Of a stretch of 64,000 bases of DNA, positions 27,038 to 36,342 are shown one piece after another. The notes under the pieces are model-generated. The model made no database searches, had not been told where the DNA came from, and saw only the letters and a program-made list of their open reading frames with translations. Origin of the DNA: Clostridiaceae bacterium (lineage in GTDB: Bacteria; Bacillota; Clostridia; Saccharofermentanales; DTU023); assembly GCA_012841015.1 (NCBI GenBank), contig DUVN01000029.1, positions 21,603 through 85,602 on the forward strand, written 5' to 3'. Both the position numbers and the translations under genes were made by a program. The first letter of the stretch is position 1. Every line of letters begins with the position of its first letter.

Positions 27038-27775
27038 ATGGGATTATTCGACAGGAAAATTTGTGATATCTGCGGAGGAAAATGCGGCTTGCTGGGCGGC
27101 AAGAAAGTCAAGGACGGAAGGCTTTGCTCAGATTGCGCCAAAAAGCAATCGCCCTACTTGCCGGGTAGGAAGAATTTCACGGTTGAGGAAATGAAACAGC
27201 ATTTGGAAGACCGTGAGCGAAATCAAGAGATGATCGATCAATTTGCTCCGACTCGAACGATCGGGCAGTATCTCAAGCTTTACATCGATGATGAGCGCGG
27301 GTTGTGGTTTGTCACATCGGCTCGCCGTTATCAGGAAGTCAATCCCGATATATTCCAAGCCGATCAGGTGCTTGGGGCTCGTGTCGATGTAGACCGTAAC
27401 GAACGTGAGGTTGTTGTCGAACGGGCCGTTCCTGCTTCAGCCGGAAATCCCGGTAAACCTGAAGTCAAAAAGACGGTCATTGAGTATGACTTTTACATCA
27501 ACATCGATGTTGCTCACCCTTGGGTCAATCAGATGCACTTGAAGGTCAATCGCTCGTCCATTGAGAATACGATGAGTCACGATTACCGTGAAGCGGATCG
27601 CGACTCAAAAGCGATCGTTGCGGCACTTCTTGCGATGCGCGATGGTTCCGCTGTGATGAAACAGGAGGCTGCTAGGCCGAAGCAGCGCGTGATCTGCCCT
27701 AACTGCGGGGCAACGACCATGCCGGATGACAACAATTGTTGCGAATATTGTATGGGAGCACTCGGCTCATCATAA
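27038..27775 (+). CDS. DUF4428-domain protein with C-terminal zinc ribbon
   Basis: A 245-residue soluble protein. The N-terminus has a treble-clef-like four-cysteine module (CDICGGKCGLLGG ... LCSDCAKK) typical of DUF4428. The C-terminus has a zinc ribbon (CPNCGATTMPDDNNCCEYC). The middle (about 65-200) is a beta-rich region of unknown type, with an acidic/basic loop. Proteins of this design often accompany SPFH/YdjI-like proteins in Bacillota. Function is unknown. The gap to the next gene is 45 bp, so it may be co-transcribed with the AmmeMemoRadiSam genes. Confidence 0.72.
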   Translation: MGLFDRKICDICGGKCGLLGGKKVKDGRLCSDCAKKQSPYLPGRKNFTVEEMKQHLEDRERNQEMIDQFAPTRTIGQYLKLYIDDERGLWFVTSARRYQEVNPDIFQADQVLGARVDVDRNEREVVVERAVPASAGNPGKPEVKKTVIEYDFYINIDVAHPWVNQMHLKVNRSSIENTMSHDYREADRDSKAIVAALLAMRDGSAVMKQEAARPKQRVICPNCGATTMPDDNNCCEYCMGALGSS

Positions 27776-27820
27776 GGTGCTCTATGCTGTTCTCCGGCTG
27801 TTCATTAGGAGGACAAGCAG

Positions 27821-28648
27821 ATGATTTTGAAAGCTTACGCCGTCCCGCATCCCCCGATTATCTTGCCGGAGGTGGGCCGCGGTGAAGAGCGAAAGATTGA
27901 GGCGACAACGTTATCGTTTCAGAGAATGGCGCGCGAAATTGAATCGCTGGCGCCTGATACGATCGTTCTCTCGTCTCCCCATGCCCCGGCATATGCCGAC
28001 GCGTTTTATCTTGCCGGTGGCGATAGAGGGTACGGTGACCTGAAGTCGTTCGGTATTCCTCGTGTCCGTGAAGAAGTTTTGTTCGACCGGGAATTCTCGG
28101 AGTGTCTCGCGGCTGCGCTTGCTGACCGGCGAATTGATACAACGGGAACTCTGCAAGGTCGCAGTGGCCTTGATCACGGAACGTTGATCCCGCTTCGCTT
28201 TATCCATCAACGCTATACATACTTTAAGCTCGTTCTGATCGGGATCTCGTGGCTGGGAAGTGACGTACACCGCGATGTCGGACGCGCGATCACGCGCGTT
28301 GCCAAAGAACTTGGACGCCGTGTTGTCTTTATTGCTAGTGGTGACTTGTCCCACGTCTTGAAAAAGGATGGCCCGTACGGCTACCGCCCGGAGGGGCCGA
28401 TCTTTGATGCAGAGATCGCGCGTATATTTCGCGAGGGCGATCTGGAGGCGCTTTTCCACTTTGAGCCTTCGATTTTGCGAAAGGCAGCAGAGTGTGGCCT
28501 TCGGTCTTTCCAGATGATGACCGGAGTGCTTGACGGCGCCCCATACGAGTCGGAGCTCTACTCATACGAGGGAACGTTCGGCGTCGGTTACGCTGTGGCT
28601 GGCGTCACACCAGTCGATGTCAAGGCAACTCATCACAAGGAGCCATAA
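27821..28648 (+). CDS. AmmeMemoRadiSam system protein B (MEMO/LigB-like)
   Basis: A 275-residue protein of the MEMO1 / class III extradiol dioxygenase LigB-like fold. Conserved features are VPHPPIILPEVGRGEE at the N-terminus, VLSSPHAPAY, SGLDHGTLIPLRF, and SGDLSHVLKKDGPYGY with the third metal-binding-type histidine. In many Clostridia this domain is fused to AMMECR1; here the AMMECR1 protein is a separate gene downstream. With the radical SAM gene at 29647 it completes the three-part AmmeMemoRadiSam set, whose biochemical role is not established. The start has AGGAGGACAAGCAG. Confidence 0.88.
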   Translation: MILKAYAVPHPPIILPEVGRGEERKIEATTLSFQRMAREIESLAPDTIVLSSPHAPAYADAFYLAGGDRGYGDLKSFGIPRVREEVLFDREFSECLAAALADRRIDTTGTLQGRSGLDHGTLIPLRFIHQRYTYFKLVLIGISWLGSDVHRDVGRAITRVAKELGRRVVFIASGDLSHVLKKDGPYGYRPEGPIFDAEIARIFREGDLEALFHFEPSILRKAAECGLRSFQMMTGVLDGAPYESELYSYEGTFGVGYAVAGVTPVDVKATHHKEP

Positions 28649-28724
28649 GTGTGATCGAAGGTGTGCCCCTTCTGAGCAGGCTACGGTTAGTTTTTGTTTG
28701 TTTTGGGGAACGGAGGATGCCAGA

Positions 28725-28853
28725 ATGATTCGACAGTACGATCGAGTTCAACTTAAAAGTGGTCATAAGGCTTTCATCGTAGAAATCCTTGAAGAAGATG
28801 TTGCATATATGGCAGACATCGATCGTGATGGCGATACTTATACCGATTTGTAA
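28725..28853 (+). pseudogene. Small conserved-looking protein gene, probably frameshifted
   Basis: A 42-codon frame begins MIRQYDRVQLKSGHKA and reads on as FIVEILEEDVAYMADIDRDG, preceded by GGAGG at a good distance. It resembles small Bacillota proteins with an SH3-like beta-barrel start that normally run to ~65-70 residues. It stops at TTG-TAA, while the frame two bases on continues with VKRSDIEMVCLRGQLYWTRT to a stop at 28913-28915. A single missing base near 28851 would restore one ~63-codon gene. This may be a real frameshift or a sequencing error. Interpretation as a broken gene is moderate. Confidence 0.45.
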
Positions 28854-29058
28854 AAAGGAGCGACATTGAGATGGTGTGCTTACGCGGGCAACTGTATTGG
28901 ACGAGGACGCAATGAGCTCATGATACGTAATGGGATGATGGCCGACTAAATGAACCTAAGTTGTTAGAAGGACTAGCGGCTTCAAAAGTGACTGTTTTCT
29001 CAAAGAAGAAGGCTGAAAGCAGGTTATGGCTGAGAGCAAAATAGGGAGGACAATCGTT

Positions 29059-29601
29059 ATGACGTTTCACGATAAGAATACGACACCTCGGAGCAATCCC
29101 TTTGTTGCGCTCGCGAGAGCGACGATTGATCGGTATATAAGGGAAAGGCAAGTGATAGATGTTCCGGCTGGATTGCCAGAGGAACTGACGAGGAGGCGCG
29201 CTGGAGCCTTTGTTACCATTTATAAACACGGAAACCTACGCGGCTGTATCGGTACGATTACGCCGACACGTCCAACCCTTGCTGATGAGATTATTAGCAA
29301 CGCGATTGCGGCTGCGACGAAGGATCCGAGGTTTCCCTCTATTAGGAAAGATGAGCTCTCCGAGCTCGAGATCAGCGTTGATGTCTTAGGGGAAGCAGAG
29401 GAAGTCGATTCGTTCGATGTGCTAGACCCCTTCCGTTACGGAGTCATCGTGTCACGCGGTTTTCGTCGCGGATTGCTGCTCCCGAATCTTGACGGTATCG
29501 ATACGGTAGAGGAACAAGTTTCCATCGCGCTTCGCAAGGCAGGTATCTTTGGCGGCGACTACAAGCTCGAGCGATTTGAAGTGACGCGCCATACGGAATG
29601 A
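29059..29601 (+). CDS. AmmeMemoRadiSam system protein A (AMMECR1 domain)
   Basis: A 180-residue AMMECR1-domain protein. Diagnostic segments are NPFVALARATIDRYI, RRRAGAFVTIYKHGNLRGCIGTI (with the conserved LRGCIGT), DPRFPSIRKDELSELEISVDVLGEAE and RGLLLPNLDGIDTVEEQV. The start is placed at ATG 29059 with GGGAGGA about 9 bp upstream; an ATG at 29026 would add 11 residues but has a weaker site. It lies between the MEMO-like gene and the radical SAM gene, so it is part of the same system and probably of the same transcript. Confidence 0.9.
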   Translation: MTFHDKNTTPRSNPFVALARATIDRYIRERQVIDVPAGLPEELTRRRAGAFVTIYKHGNLRGCIGTITPTRPTLADEIISNAIAAATKDPRFPSIRKDELSELEISVDVLGEAEEVDSFDVLDPFRYGVIVSRGFRRGLLLPNLDGIDTVEEQVSIALRKAGIFGGDYKLERFEVTRHTE

Positions 29602-29646
29602 TCGAACGAGACTCACGATATCTTCAAAATTTGGATAGGAGAGGCA

Positions 29647-30501
29647 ATGGCGATGACAGGCGAAACGAATATGAAAGGCGCAGCGCGTTGTGGTGTCTGT
29701 TGGAGGCACTGTCTTATTCCTGAAGGAGGGCTCGGCTACTGTCGTGCGCGGACGACGAACAATGGTGTCGTCCTCGCGGAAAACTATGGGAAGCTAACGA
29801 GTCTTGCGCTCGACCCGATCGAGAAGAAACCGTTGTCGCGTTTTTATCCCGGGTCTTATATCCTCTCCGCCGGCAGTTATGGGTGTAACATGTCATGCCC
29901 CTTCTGCCAGAATTTTGAGATCGCGCACGATGCAAGAGGTAAGCGTCGCAGCGCAAACGTCTCGCCTGAGGAGCTCGTTGAGCGGGCTCTTTTTCTTCGT
30001 TACCGAGGCAATGTGGGGATTGCTTTTACGTACAATGAACCTCTCGTAGGATACGAGTTTGTAAGAGATACAGCGGTGTTGGCGCGCCTTGAAGGGCTTG
30101 AGACAGTCGTCGTGACTAATGGCCAGATAGCAGCAGAACCGCTCGACGAACTGCTGCCGCTGATCACTGCCTGGAATATCGACCTCAAGTCTTTCAACAA
30201 CGACGCCTATAAGAAATTGGGAGGGCGCCTTGACGTGACACTCCGGACGATTGAGCGTGCTGCAGAAACGGCACATGTCGAGGTGACTACACTTGTCGTT
30301 CCCGGGTTGTCAGATAACGAGGAAGAAATGGAACGCGAGGCAGCCTACCTCGCATCCGTCAATCGAGACATCGTTTTGCATCTTTCGCGTTATTTCCCCT
30401 GTTGGCAATACGATGTGCCGGCGACGCCGCGCGAGACATTGTATAGACTCTGCGATATTGCAAAAAAATATTTGCCTTACGTCGTATTGGGCAACATCTG
30501 A
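29647..30501 (+). CDS. AmmeMemoRadiSam system radical SAM enzyme
   Basis: A 284-residue radical SAM protein. The 4Fe-4S cluster motif CNMSCPFC gives Cys80, Cys84 and Cys87 (CxxxCxxC). An additional N-terminal cysteine group CGVCWRHC ... GYCRAR (about 15-32) is typical of this subfamily (PflA-like, COG1180). The SAM-binding YNEP motif reads AFTYNEPLVGYEF near 120. The substrate is unknown; it is the third element of the AmmeMemoRadiSam set. The start has AGGAG. It is convergent with the ABC permease gene that follows. Confidence 0.92.
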   Translation: MAMTGETNMKGAARCGVCWRHCLIPEGGLGYCRARTTNNGVVLAENYGKLTSLALDPIEKKPLSRFYPGSYILSAGSYGCNMSCPFCQNFEIAHDARGKRRSANVSPEELVERALFLRYRGNVGIAFTYNEPLVGYEFVRDTAVLARLEGLETVVVTNGQIAAEPLDELLPLITAWNIDLKSFNNDAYKKLGGRLDVTLRTIERAAETAHVEVTTLVVPGLSDNEEEMEREAAYLASVNRDIVLHLSRYFPCWQYDVPATPRETLYRLCDIAKKYLPYVVLGNI

Positions 30502-30676
30502 TCGACATTGCAGTGTGTTAATCTCCGTTTCACATTATTCGGAAGCCATAAAGAGTAACAAGCGAATAGTGCTGTGGCTCCTTAATCTCCCATCGGTATG
30601 ATCGTGTGAAACCGTTACTCGAAGTTGTAGGTCTTTTGATTGATTCGATTCGGTCGGTATTATCCTTATGATGCCT

Positions 30677-32593
30677 TTATGGATAACTGCTCGGTTTTAC
30701 GGCATATTGCACTGAAGATTGTAAATCTTCCAACAAATTGGCAAGCGGTTTCAGATTGTCGGGGTTCACGGGGTAATCAAAAATGAGCGGCTCCTTCGCT
30801 CCTTTGGTGGAAATTGCGTTGACTGTTAAGCGCATGATGCATGGCGCTTTGTCGATGTAGTTCGCGCGCTCTTCCTTCGTGGCACTCAGCATGTGATGGG
30901 CGATTAGCCTTCTCATTAAGTAAATTTCGTAGAGGAACAGCGAGTCTTGTTCTTTGGCGGTGTTTTGCAATGTTGACACCCAAGAGGGAATTTGCGTTGC
31001 AGGAATATTTTCGTTCGTAATAATTTCCATAGGGGCGAACGCCGGATCGTATCGCATAAGAATATCCTCAAATGTGAATTCTGCCAATTGGTAATCGCGA
31101 TTGCGCATGAATAAGTTGTAATAGTACTCGTTGCAGGGATCCTGAAGAAGAGGAAAGGAGCGGCTTATCGTCTGTCCATTGTTCATGACGATCGTAAATT
31201 CGGTCTCGTCATAACTTGCTCCATAACGATTTTCATTCATTACAATCCCTTGATCTTCAACGAACTGTTGTACCTGATCACGGCTCGATAGATGTCGAGG
31301 AACAGACAATCCGGGGTTATCAGAAGAGACTGTCTGCCCGTAGAGCCTCATGAAATCGGCGATGTCCTGTTCGTCTGTCAGCGAGATTTTAGTCGTGAGG
31401 TTGACACCCTCATGGTGGCCATTGTAGTAGGTGATCATCACTTTTTCCACATCGGAAGCTAGAGGTTTCCTCGTGGAGAAACCGAACGCGCCAGTTGTCA
31501 CGATGGCAAGCCAGAGGACAAGCGGGACTGCTGTAGCGATAGCGGGGCGGATCATGGCTTTCCAGTTGATCTTCCCCTTTCCTTGAAAAAGGTTAAATGC
31601 CCAGAGCGAAAGAATAAGCCCGAGCACGACACCGATGATGAAAGGGGCAGGTGAATAGACGTCGGCTCGTTCAGTTATCGTATAAGATGCGGTGGCACGT
31701 CGTAGGTAGTGGCAGAGATAGCCACCTAACAGCGAAACGCCGAGTGTGACCATCCAATGTGTCAGCATGATGGGTCGCTGGAGGACTCGCGATTGACGCG
31801 AGTGTTCTGCCCGGCGCTTTTTGAAAAGATACCATGCCGTTACAGCAGATAGTACGAGCAAGGCAAGAGAGAATAGATCAAAAGCCATGTCAGTGCCCAA
31901 GAAGAATGCTGACATGGGAGAGAACAGGTGGATAACACGGATCACCCAAGAAGAAGTGCCCTCGGGTGACACAAAAGATGGCGAGATAAATCCTGGCAAG
32001 AAGCTCGCCGTCGCATCAGTGAAGAAGAGCACAACGAGAGGCCAGAAGATATTGACGAGGATGAACATCGTGATTGCAGATACTGTTTTCGCCGAAATGA
32101 AATAGAAAATCTGCATGATGAAGTAGAACAGCAAGATCTTGATTACAAGACTTGCGAAAGAAGTCCAATATGTTGTCGCGTCTTGCCCTATGAAACGGGG
32201 CATGCCCTTGTAGACATCTTGAAGATACATCAAGAGAAAGTGGAGTGCTGCCATGATGGAGGAAGGTGCCAATAAGTTAACGATGGCGCTTGCATTGAGG
32301 CGGAGGAAAAGCTCCGTACGACTTAGCGGCAATGCATAGAAAAAGTCACTCGACGGCGTACGGTGCACAAAACTGAAATATTGATGATTGATGACGAAGC
32401 TCATCATGAACAGAACGATTCCATATGCAAAACTCGGGAAGTAAAGGGAGACGCTACCACTAATGAGTAAAAAGATGGTAACCATCGATAGGAAAACGAC
32501 TGGTAAAAGCCACAGGACGATCGCGTGCTTCTGTGTTAGCAAGCGTTGTAAACGTTTGCCTCGATGATGTTTTGTATGTGATCGATCTTTCAT
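30677..32593 (-). CDS. ABC-2 type permease with large extracytoplasmic/soluble C-terminus
   Basis: A 638-residue membrane protein. About 8-9 hydrophobic segments fall in residues 20-390, and a soluble domain occupies ~400-638 (from about SDVEKVMITYYNGHHEG). The split matches YtrC/YtrD-like permeases with a DUF6449-type C-terminal part. The N-terminus is strongly basic (KHHRGKRLQRLLTQKH). It is the last gene of a four-gene operon (GntR regulator, ATPase, two permeases) of YtrA type, often induced by cell-wall antibiotics; the transported substrate is unknown. Confidence 0.78.
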   Translation of the reverse strand: MKDRSHTKHHRGKRLQRLLTQKHAIVLWLLPVVFLSMVTIFLLISGSVSLYFPSFAYGIVLFMMSFVINHQYFSFVHRTPSSDFFYALPLSRTELFLRLNASAIVNLLAPSSIMAALHFLLMYLQDVYKGMPRFIGQDATTYWTSFASLVIKILLFYFIMQIFYFISAKTVSAITMFILVNIFWPLVVLFFTDATASFLPGFISPSFVSPEGTSSWVIRVIHLFSPMSAFFLGTDMAFDLFSLALLVLSAVTAWYLFKKRRAEHSRQSRVLQRPIMLTHWMVTLGVSLLGGYLCHYLRRATASYTITERADVYSPAPFIIGVVLGLILSLWAFNLFQGKGKINWKAMIRPAIATAVPLVLWLAIVTTGAFGFSTRKPLASDVEKVMITYYNGHHEGVNLTTKISLTDEQDIADFMRLYGQTVSSDNPGLSVPRHLSSRDQVQQFVEDQGIVMNENRYGASYDETEFTIVMNNGQTISRSFPLLQDPCNEYYYNLFMRNRDYQLAEFTFEDILMRYDPAFAPMEIITNENIPATQIPSWVSTLQNTAKEQDSLFLYEIYLMRRLIAHHMLSATKEERANYIDKAPCIMRLTVNAISTKGAKEPLIFDYPVNPDNLKPLANLLEDLQSSVQYAVKPSSYP

Positions 32594-32728
32594 CGTCTTT
32601 CTCTCTTTCTTTATCGAGTCATCTCGTTGTAACTGGAGGGGTATCGCCCTCCTTTATCTGTTGCTCAACGCAGTTGCCGGATGCACTGGTTGGGTCGTGT
32701 TTATCATCTTTCTAGCGTTCTATATCGT

Positions 32729-33898
32729 TCAGCCTATCAGTGTGAAGGCATAAAGAAGTGCGACGCCCCCCAAGCTCCATAACCACTCTTGGAGAATCGG
32801 ATGTAGCTTTGTATTTTCCGAATCTTCCCCCGTAACACGTTGTAAAGTCTTGCCTGTGACAGCCGATGAAACGAGTTGACCGAGGAATGCTCCGAGCAAA
32901 GCGCCGATGATGAACAGGGGCTTGAGTAGCGTTGTTCGCATAGGCGAAGGGTCAAGCACTGCGAATAGATTGCTGACGATCACGCTGCCAATGAAAGAAA
33001 AGATTGGTTGAGCACCGTGAAACCAGCGTAAAGTGCCCGTTTTTCTTCCGCCCCATTCAGCCGGTCTTTTCGTGGCGCAAAACCAGCTGAGGACGAACCA
33101 GAACACGATTAGCACGGCGTAATAGAAAAAGCTTTTAGCTGCTACGACCGCGCGATATGAGTCTATAGCTGGAGCGAAAAACCACATAATCCCACGCAAC
33201 AAGGTGTTCTCAGGCATCGAGCCAGAGATCAGTAATAGGAACGGACAAGTAATATGTAGTGCGACATTGATGACAATTGCATCAAACAGTCTCCCTGAAA
33301 GCGAGAAAATGACGAGGCTAAACCCAGTGAACACGATGGCGGCTAGATACGTTTTTAAGTAGATGAGCAGAAAGGTAGGAAGGATATCTTTGAGCCCCCA
33401 TGCGTAGAGGATAGCACTCGTTGCGAAACTGTTGACGATGTAGATGATCGACAATCCTGCGATGAGGGCGAGTGCACGACCGAGGAACCACTCATTTTTT
33501 GTTAGAGGGAGGCTCCATTCGAAATCGACCGTATCGCGGCGATAGAGGGGGCGGAAGAGCGAGCCGCCCAAGGTGATGACTGCGACAGATGAGAGAGTGA
33601 CTACAAAAAGGAGAAATACGATCAAAGCGTCGTTAAGAAGCAATGGATTATCGAAAAGGTGGAATGAGATGCTGCCATCTACCGCGCGATGCGACAAGTC
33701 TTGCCCGGTTGTCATTGCAGTGAAAACCTCACGCCCGATGATCAACATGGCGATAGGCATGACCAATAAAAAGAGGAACGTGAAGATCGCGATGAGTGAA
33801 CGCAGGTCAGTCATGAGTCTGCTAAAAGTCCACCACAGACCGCTCTTGCGATGTAACGATCTGCCTTTACCGTGATCTGACTGTAATTGGAGTACCAT
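32729..33898 (-). CDS. ABC-2 type transporter permease
   Basis: A 389-residue permease with about 8 membrane segments. It resembles the N-terminal half of the next gene (shared elements such as RRDTVDFEWSLPLTKNEWFLGRALALIAGLS versus the equivalent DFFYALPLSRTELFLRL segment). It lies 16 bp after the ATPase gene and 135 bp before the second permease, so the pair likely forms a heteromeric channel. No binding protein is encoded, in line with an exporter or membrane-perturbation sensor of the Ytr type. Confidence 0.8.
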   Translation of the reverse strand: MVLQLQSDHGKGRSLHRKSGLWWTFSRLMTDLRSLIAIFTFLFLLVMPIAMLIIGREVFTAMTTGQDLSHRAVDGSISFHLFDNPLLLNDALIVFLLFVVTLSSVAVITLGGSLFRPLYRRDTVDFEWSLPLTKNEWFLGRALALIAGLSIIYIVNSFATSAILYAWGLKDILPTFLLIYLKTYLAAIVFTGFSLVIFSLSGRLFDAIVINVALHITCPFLLLISGSMPENTLLRGIMWFFAPAIDSYRAVVAAKSFFYYAVLIVFWFVLSWFCATKRPAEWGGRKTGTLRWFHGAQPIFSFIGSVIVSNLFAVLDPSPMRTTLLKPLFIIGALLGAFLGQLVSSAVTGKTLQRVTGEDSENTKLHPILQEWLWSLGGVALLYAFTLIG

Positions 33899-33914
33899 GA
33901 TGTCCCTTTCAGTG

Positions 33915-34910
33915 TTACGCCAGCAACTCGCTGACGATGTACGCTTTTCGGCTTAGTTCATAGATGAAGACTTCTTCGAGCGTCAAAGGGAGCACGTCGA
34001 GCAGAAGAGGACTCAGCTGGTTCAAGATCGTTCGAAGCTCCAACTCCGTGTTGCGCGATAGAATCTCAACGAGTGACCCGCGAGCATGAAAGCGAAGGAT
34101 TTCAAGCCCCATTGATTTGAGTTGCTTTTCGGTGATGTCCCCTCGGAAAGCGACCTGCGCTTTGACAAGCCCGAGTCGGAGCTTGTCGAGCTCTTCAACA
34201 AAAAGCAGCCCGCCGTCGTGAAGTAGTCCGACGTGATCACAGAAATCTTCAAGTTCGCGCAAGTTCTGTGATGCGATGAGCGTCGTCATCCCGTCGTCGG
34301 CGACTTGTCGCGCGAGGATGCGCTTTAAGTTCTGGCGCATAACAGGATCGAGCCCATCAAACGCTTCATCCATCAGGAGAAGCCGCGGCTTTGATGCAAT
34401 CGCAAGGATGAGAGCAGCTTGTCGGTGCAGACCCTTTGACAAGAGGTCAAGGCGTTGATCTTCTTTGATCGGGAAGATTTGAAGCAATTCATGATAGAGT
34501 TCCTGATCCCACGTCTCATAGAGAGAGCGGTATAGGGCAGACATTTTCTTGAGATTCTCAAAGTAGAAATAAGGCTGGTCTGCCACAAAGATGATCTCTT
34601 TTTTCGCGTTTGGATTATCGTAGATAACTTGCCCGCGGTAGAGTATTGTGCCCTCTGTCGGTTTGTAAACACCTGCAGCCAGTCGCAAAAACGTCGACTT
34701 GCCTGCACCGTTTGATCCGATCAGACCGAAAATCGACGCTCCGCCGATCTTGCAGTTCACCTTATCAAGCGCTTTAGTTGCGCCAAAGTGCTTGCTGAGG
34801 CTGTCGGCGACGATGACGACCTCCTGTTCATCACTGCTCTGTGTCGTTGTCGCAGTTGACGGATTCGGTCGTTCGCTGTCTTTTCTCTCAACAACCTGAT
34901 TATTTACCAT
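33915..34910 (-). CDS. ABC transporter ATP-binding protein (YtrB-like)
   Basis: A 331-residue ATPase. The Walker A GSNGAGKST is near residue 70, and Walker B is LLLMDEAFDGLDP. The ABC signature is degenerate: LLSKGLHRQ instead of LSGGQ, as is common in YtrB-like ATPases whose regulators are GntR proteins. The N-terminal ~35 residues are Ser/Thr/Glu-rich and poorly conserved. The ~110 C-terminal residues after the core are an accessory domain. It lies 32 bp downstream of the gntR gene and 16 bp before the first permease gene. Confidence 0.93.
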   Translation of the reverse strand: MVNNQVVERKDSERPNPSTATTTQSSDEQEVVIVADSLSKHFGATKALDKVNCKIGGASIFGLIGSNGAGKSTFLRLAAGVYKPTEGTILYRGQVIYDNPNAKKEIIFVADQPYFYFENLKKMSALYRSLYETWDQELYHELLQIFPIKEDQRLDLLSKGLHRQAALILAIASKPRLLLMDEAFDGLDPVMRQNLKRILARQVADDGMTTLIASQNLRELEDFCDHVGLLHDGGLLFVEELDKLRLGLVKAQVAFRGDITEKQLKSMGLEILRFHARGSLVEILSRNTELELRTILNQLSPLLLDVLPLTLEEVFIYELSRKAYIVSELLA

Positions 34911-34942
34911 GGTGATACACCTTTCTATCTATGATCTACGGT

Positions 34943-35335
34943 CTATTCATCCTTGTCAGACAAATGAGGCTCATCGATACAATCATCAAGGAGCTCATGT
35001 AGCTTAGTGCGCTCAATGCCGGCCGTCCAGGCGATATGGATGGCCGATCGGAAACTTCGTCGGATCTCTTCGTATTCGACGTCAAGCTCGCGTTGGGAAT
35101 CACTGAGAAAATTGCCTCGTCCTGGTACGGCATAGATGAGCCCCTCCTGCTCAAGTTCTCTATATGCTTTTTGAACAGTATTAGGGTTAATCCCTAACTC
35201 CATCGCCAGCTGGCGAACGGAAGGGAGCTGTTCGTGCGGTTCGATGAGTCCGAGCGCAGCCAGCCGATGGTAAGAATTTTTCACCTGCTGGTAAATTGGT
35301 ACGCCGCTCTGTGTATTGACTTCCGGGTAGACCAT
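34943..35335 (-). CDS. GntR-family regulator, YtrA subfamily
   Basis: A 130-residue repressor with an N-terminal winged-helix GntR domain (GVPIYQQVKNSYHRLAALG, LPSVRQLAMELGINPNTVQKAYRELEQEG, PGRGNFL) and only a short C-terminal dimerisation part, which is the YtrA layout. It is the first gene of the ABC operon and probably represses it in response to envelope stress. A perfect inverted repeat lies 32-52 bp upstream of its start. Confidence 0.93.
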   Translation of the reverse strand: MVYPEVNTQSGVPIYQQVKNSYHRLAALGLIEPHEQLPSVRQLAMELGINPNTVQKAYRELEQEGLIYAVPGRGNFLSDSQRELDVEYEEIRRSFRSAIHIAWTAGIERTKLHELLDDCIDEPHLSDKDE

Positions 35336-35366
35336 CTCCTGCTCCTTGCCATCTGTGCGTTATAAG

Positions 35367-35387
35367 TGTACTAGAGCTTATAGTACA
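35367..35387 (-). promoter_or_regulatory. Inverted repeat TGTACTA-N7-TAGTACA, probable GntR/YtrA operator
   Basis: A perfect 7-bp dyad with a 7-bp spacer sits immediately upstream of the GntR gene. Position and symmetry are what a YtrA-type autoregulator would need. That this regulator binds here is inferred from the position alone. Confidence 0.6.
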
Positions 35388-35488
35388 GCATAAGTATAAA
35401 CCACAATAATCTTATTTGCAACAGAGAATTTAAAAACTGGGAAGTTGCTCAAAAGCCGTGAACATCAAATAACAAATAGGCGATTATG

Positions 35489-35875
35489 TTATTTCAAAGG
35501 GAAAAGTCCGATATTCTTCGCATACTCTTGCATCGCTTCAAACGTCTCTTTTGAGATGACGTGTTCCATCTTGCAGGCATCTTCGTCCGCAGTATCGGGG
35601 CTGACACCGATGTGCATCAGGAAAGATCTCATCAGAACGTGGCGTTTGTACGTCTCTTTCGCAATCACTTCACCTTTGGGCAATAGTGTTATGCAGCCTT
35701 TGTCTGATACCTTGATATGGCCGGATTCTCGCAGTTTGCGCATGGCGATGCTGACAGAAGGCTTGCTAAACCCTAGGAAACGAACAATGTCAATCGAGCG
35801 GACACAGTCACTTTTTTTTCTCAGAACATAGATGCTCTCAAGATAATTTTCAGCGGAATCAGATACTTGACTCAT
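35489..35875 (-). CDS. DtxR/MntR-family metal-dependent regulator
   Basis: A 128-residue DtxR-family repressor. The winged helix (SAENYLESIYVLRKKSDCVRSIDIVRFLGFSKPSVSIAMRKL) is followed by a dimerisation/metal-binding part (KRHVLMRSFLMHIGVSPDTADEDACKMEHVISKETFEAM), with ligands likely among Met/His/Cys/Glu residues there. The C-terminal SH3-like domain of DtxR is absent, so it is of short MntR-like size. It is the last gene of the feo cluster. The ATG at 35875 has AAAGG upstream; a longer frame into 35965 is unlikely. It may regulate feo through the palindrome at 39362-39377. Confidence 0.9.
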   Translation of the reverse strand: MSQVSDSAENYLESIYVLRKKSDCVRSIDIVRFLGFSKPSVSIAMRKLRESGHIKVSDKGCITLLPKGEVIAKETYKRHVLMRSFLMHIGVSPDTADEDACKMEHVISKETFEAMQEYAKNIGLFPLK

Positions 35876-35954
35876 AACGGCAACCTTTCCGGCGAATCGT
35901 TCGCCTACCGTTATTCTATCAGTTGGACGATATGACGTCCACGATCTTTTTCCT

Positions 35955-36191
35955 TTATTCCGCATCTGATAGCCTTCCTTGCTTATTTGACTGGCAAGTC
36001 ATCTGACGCGTGCCACACGATTGACTGTGAGGACATCCGTAACAACCGCCACCTTTCCTTCGGTGGCGAATCATTGAGTAGATGATAGCGCCGACAACAA
36101 GAAGCATGACAGCGATGATCACGTAGTCGATGCCGCTTAACGGAGCGGTGGCTTTAGCGATAGCTGATCCTAGAGAGTATTTGAAGTTCAT
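35955..36191 (-). CDS. FeoB-associated Cys-rich membrane protein
   Basis: A 78-residue protein with one membrane segment (about 22-42) and a C-terminal cysteine-rich tail, GGGCYGCPHSQSCGTRQMTC, the hallmark of the small proteins that follow FeoB in Bacillota. Its N-terminus has a short hydrophobic helix. It lies 334 bp downstream of feoB, beyond two hairpins, and 79 bp upstream of the DtxR-like gene. It may play a FeoC-like role, but that is inferred from position. Confidence 0.85.
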   Translation of the reverse strand: MNFKYSLGSAIAKATAPLSGIDYVIIAVMLLVVGAIIYSMIRHRRKGGGCYGCPHSQSCGTRQMTCQSNKQGRLSDAE

Positions 36192-36342
36192 TCCATACTA
36201 CCTCGTATTGTCATTTATGAAGAGGAAGAGAGCGTTCTTACCCTTTCAAACTGATGCTGATAGCATCTTTTATAAAAATAAATTACCGTTGACGCGAGCT
36301 CGCATTTTATTGAGCTTTTGTACAGGAAGGGCGTTAAATGTT

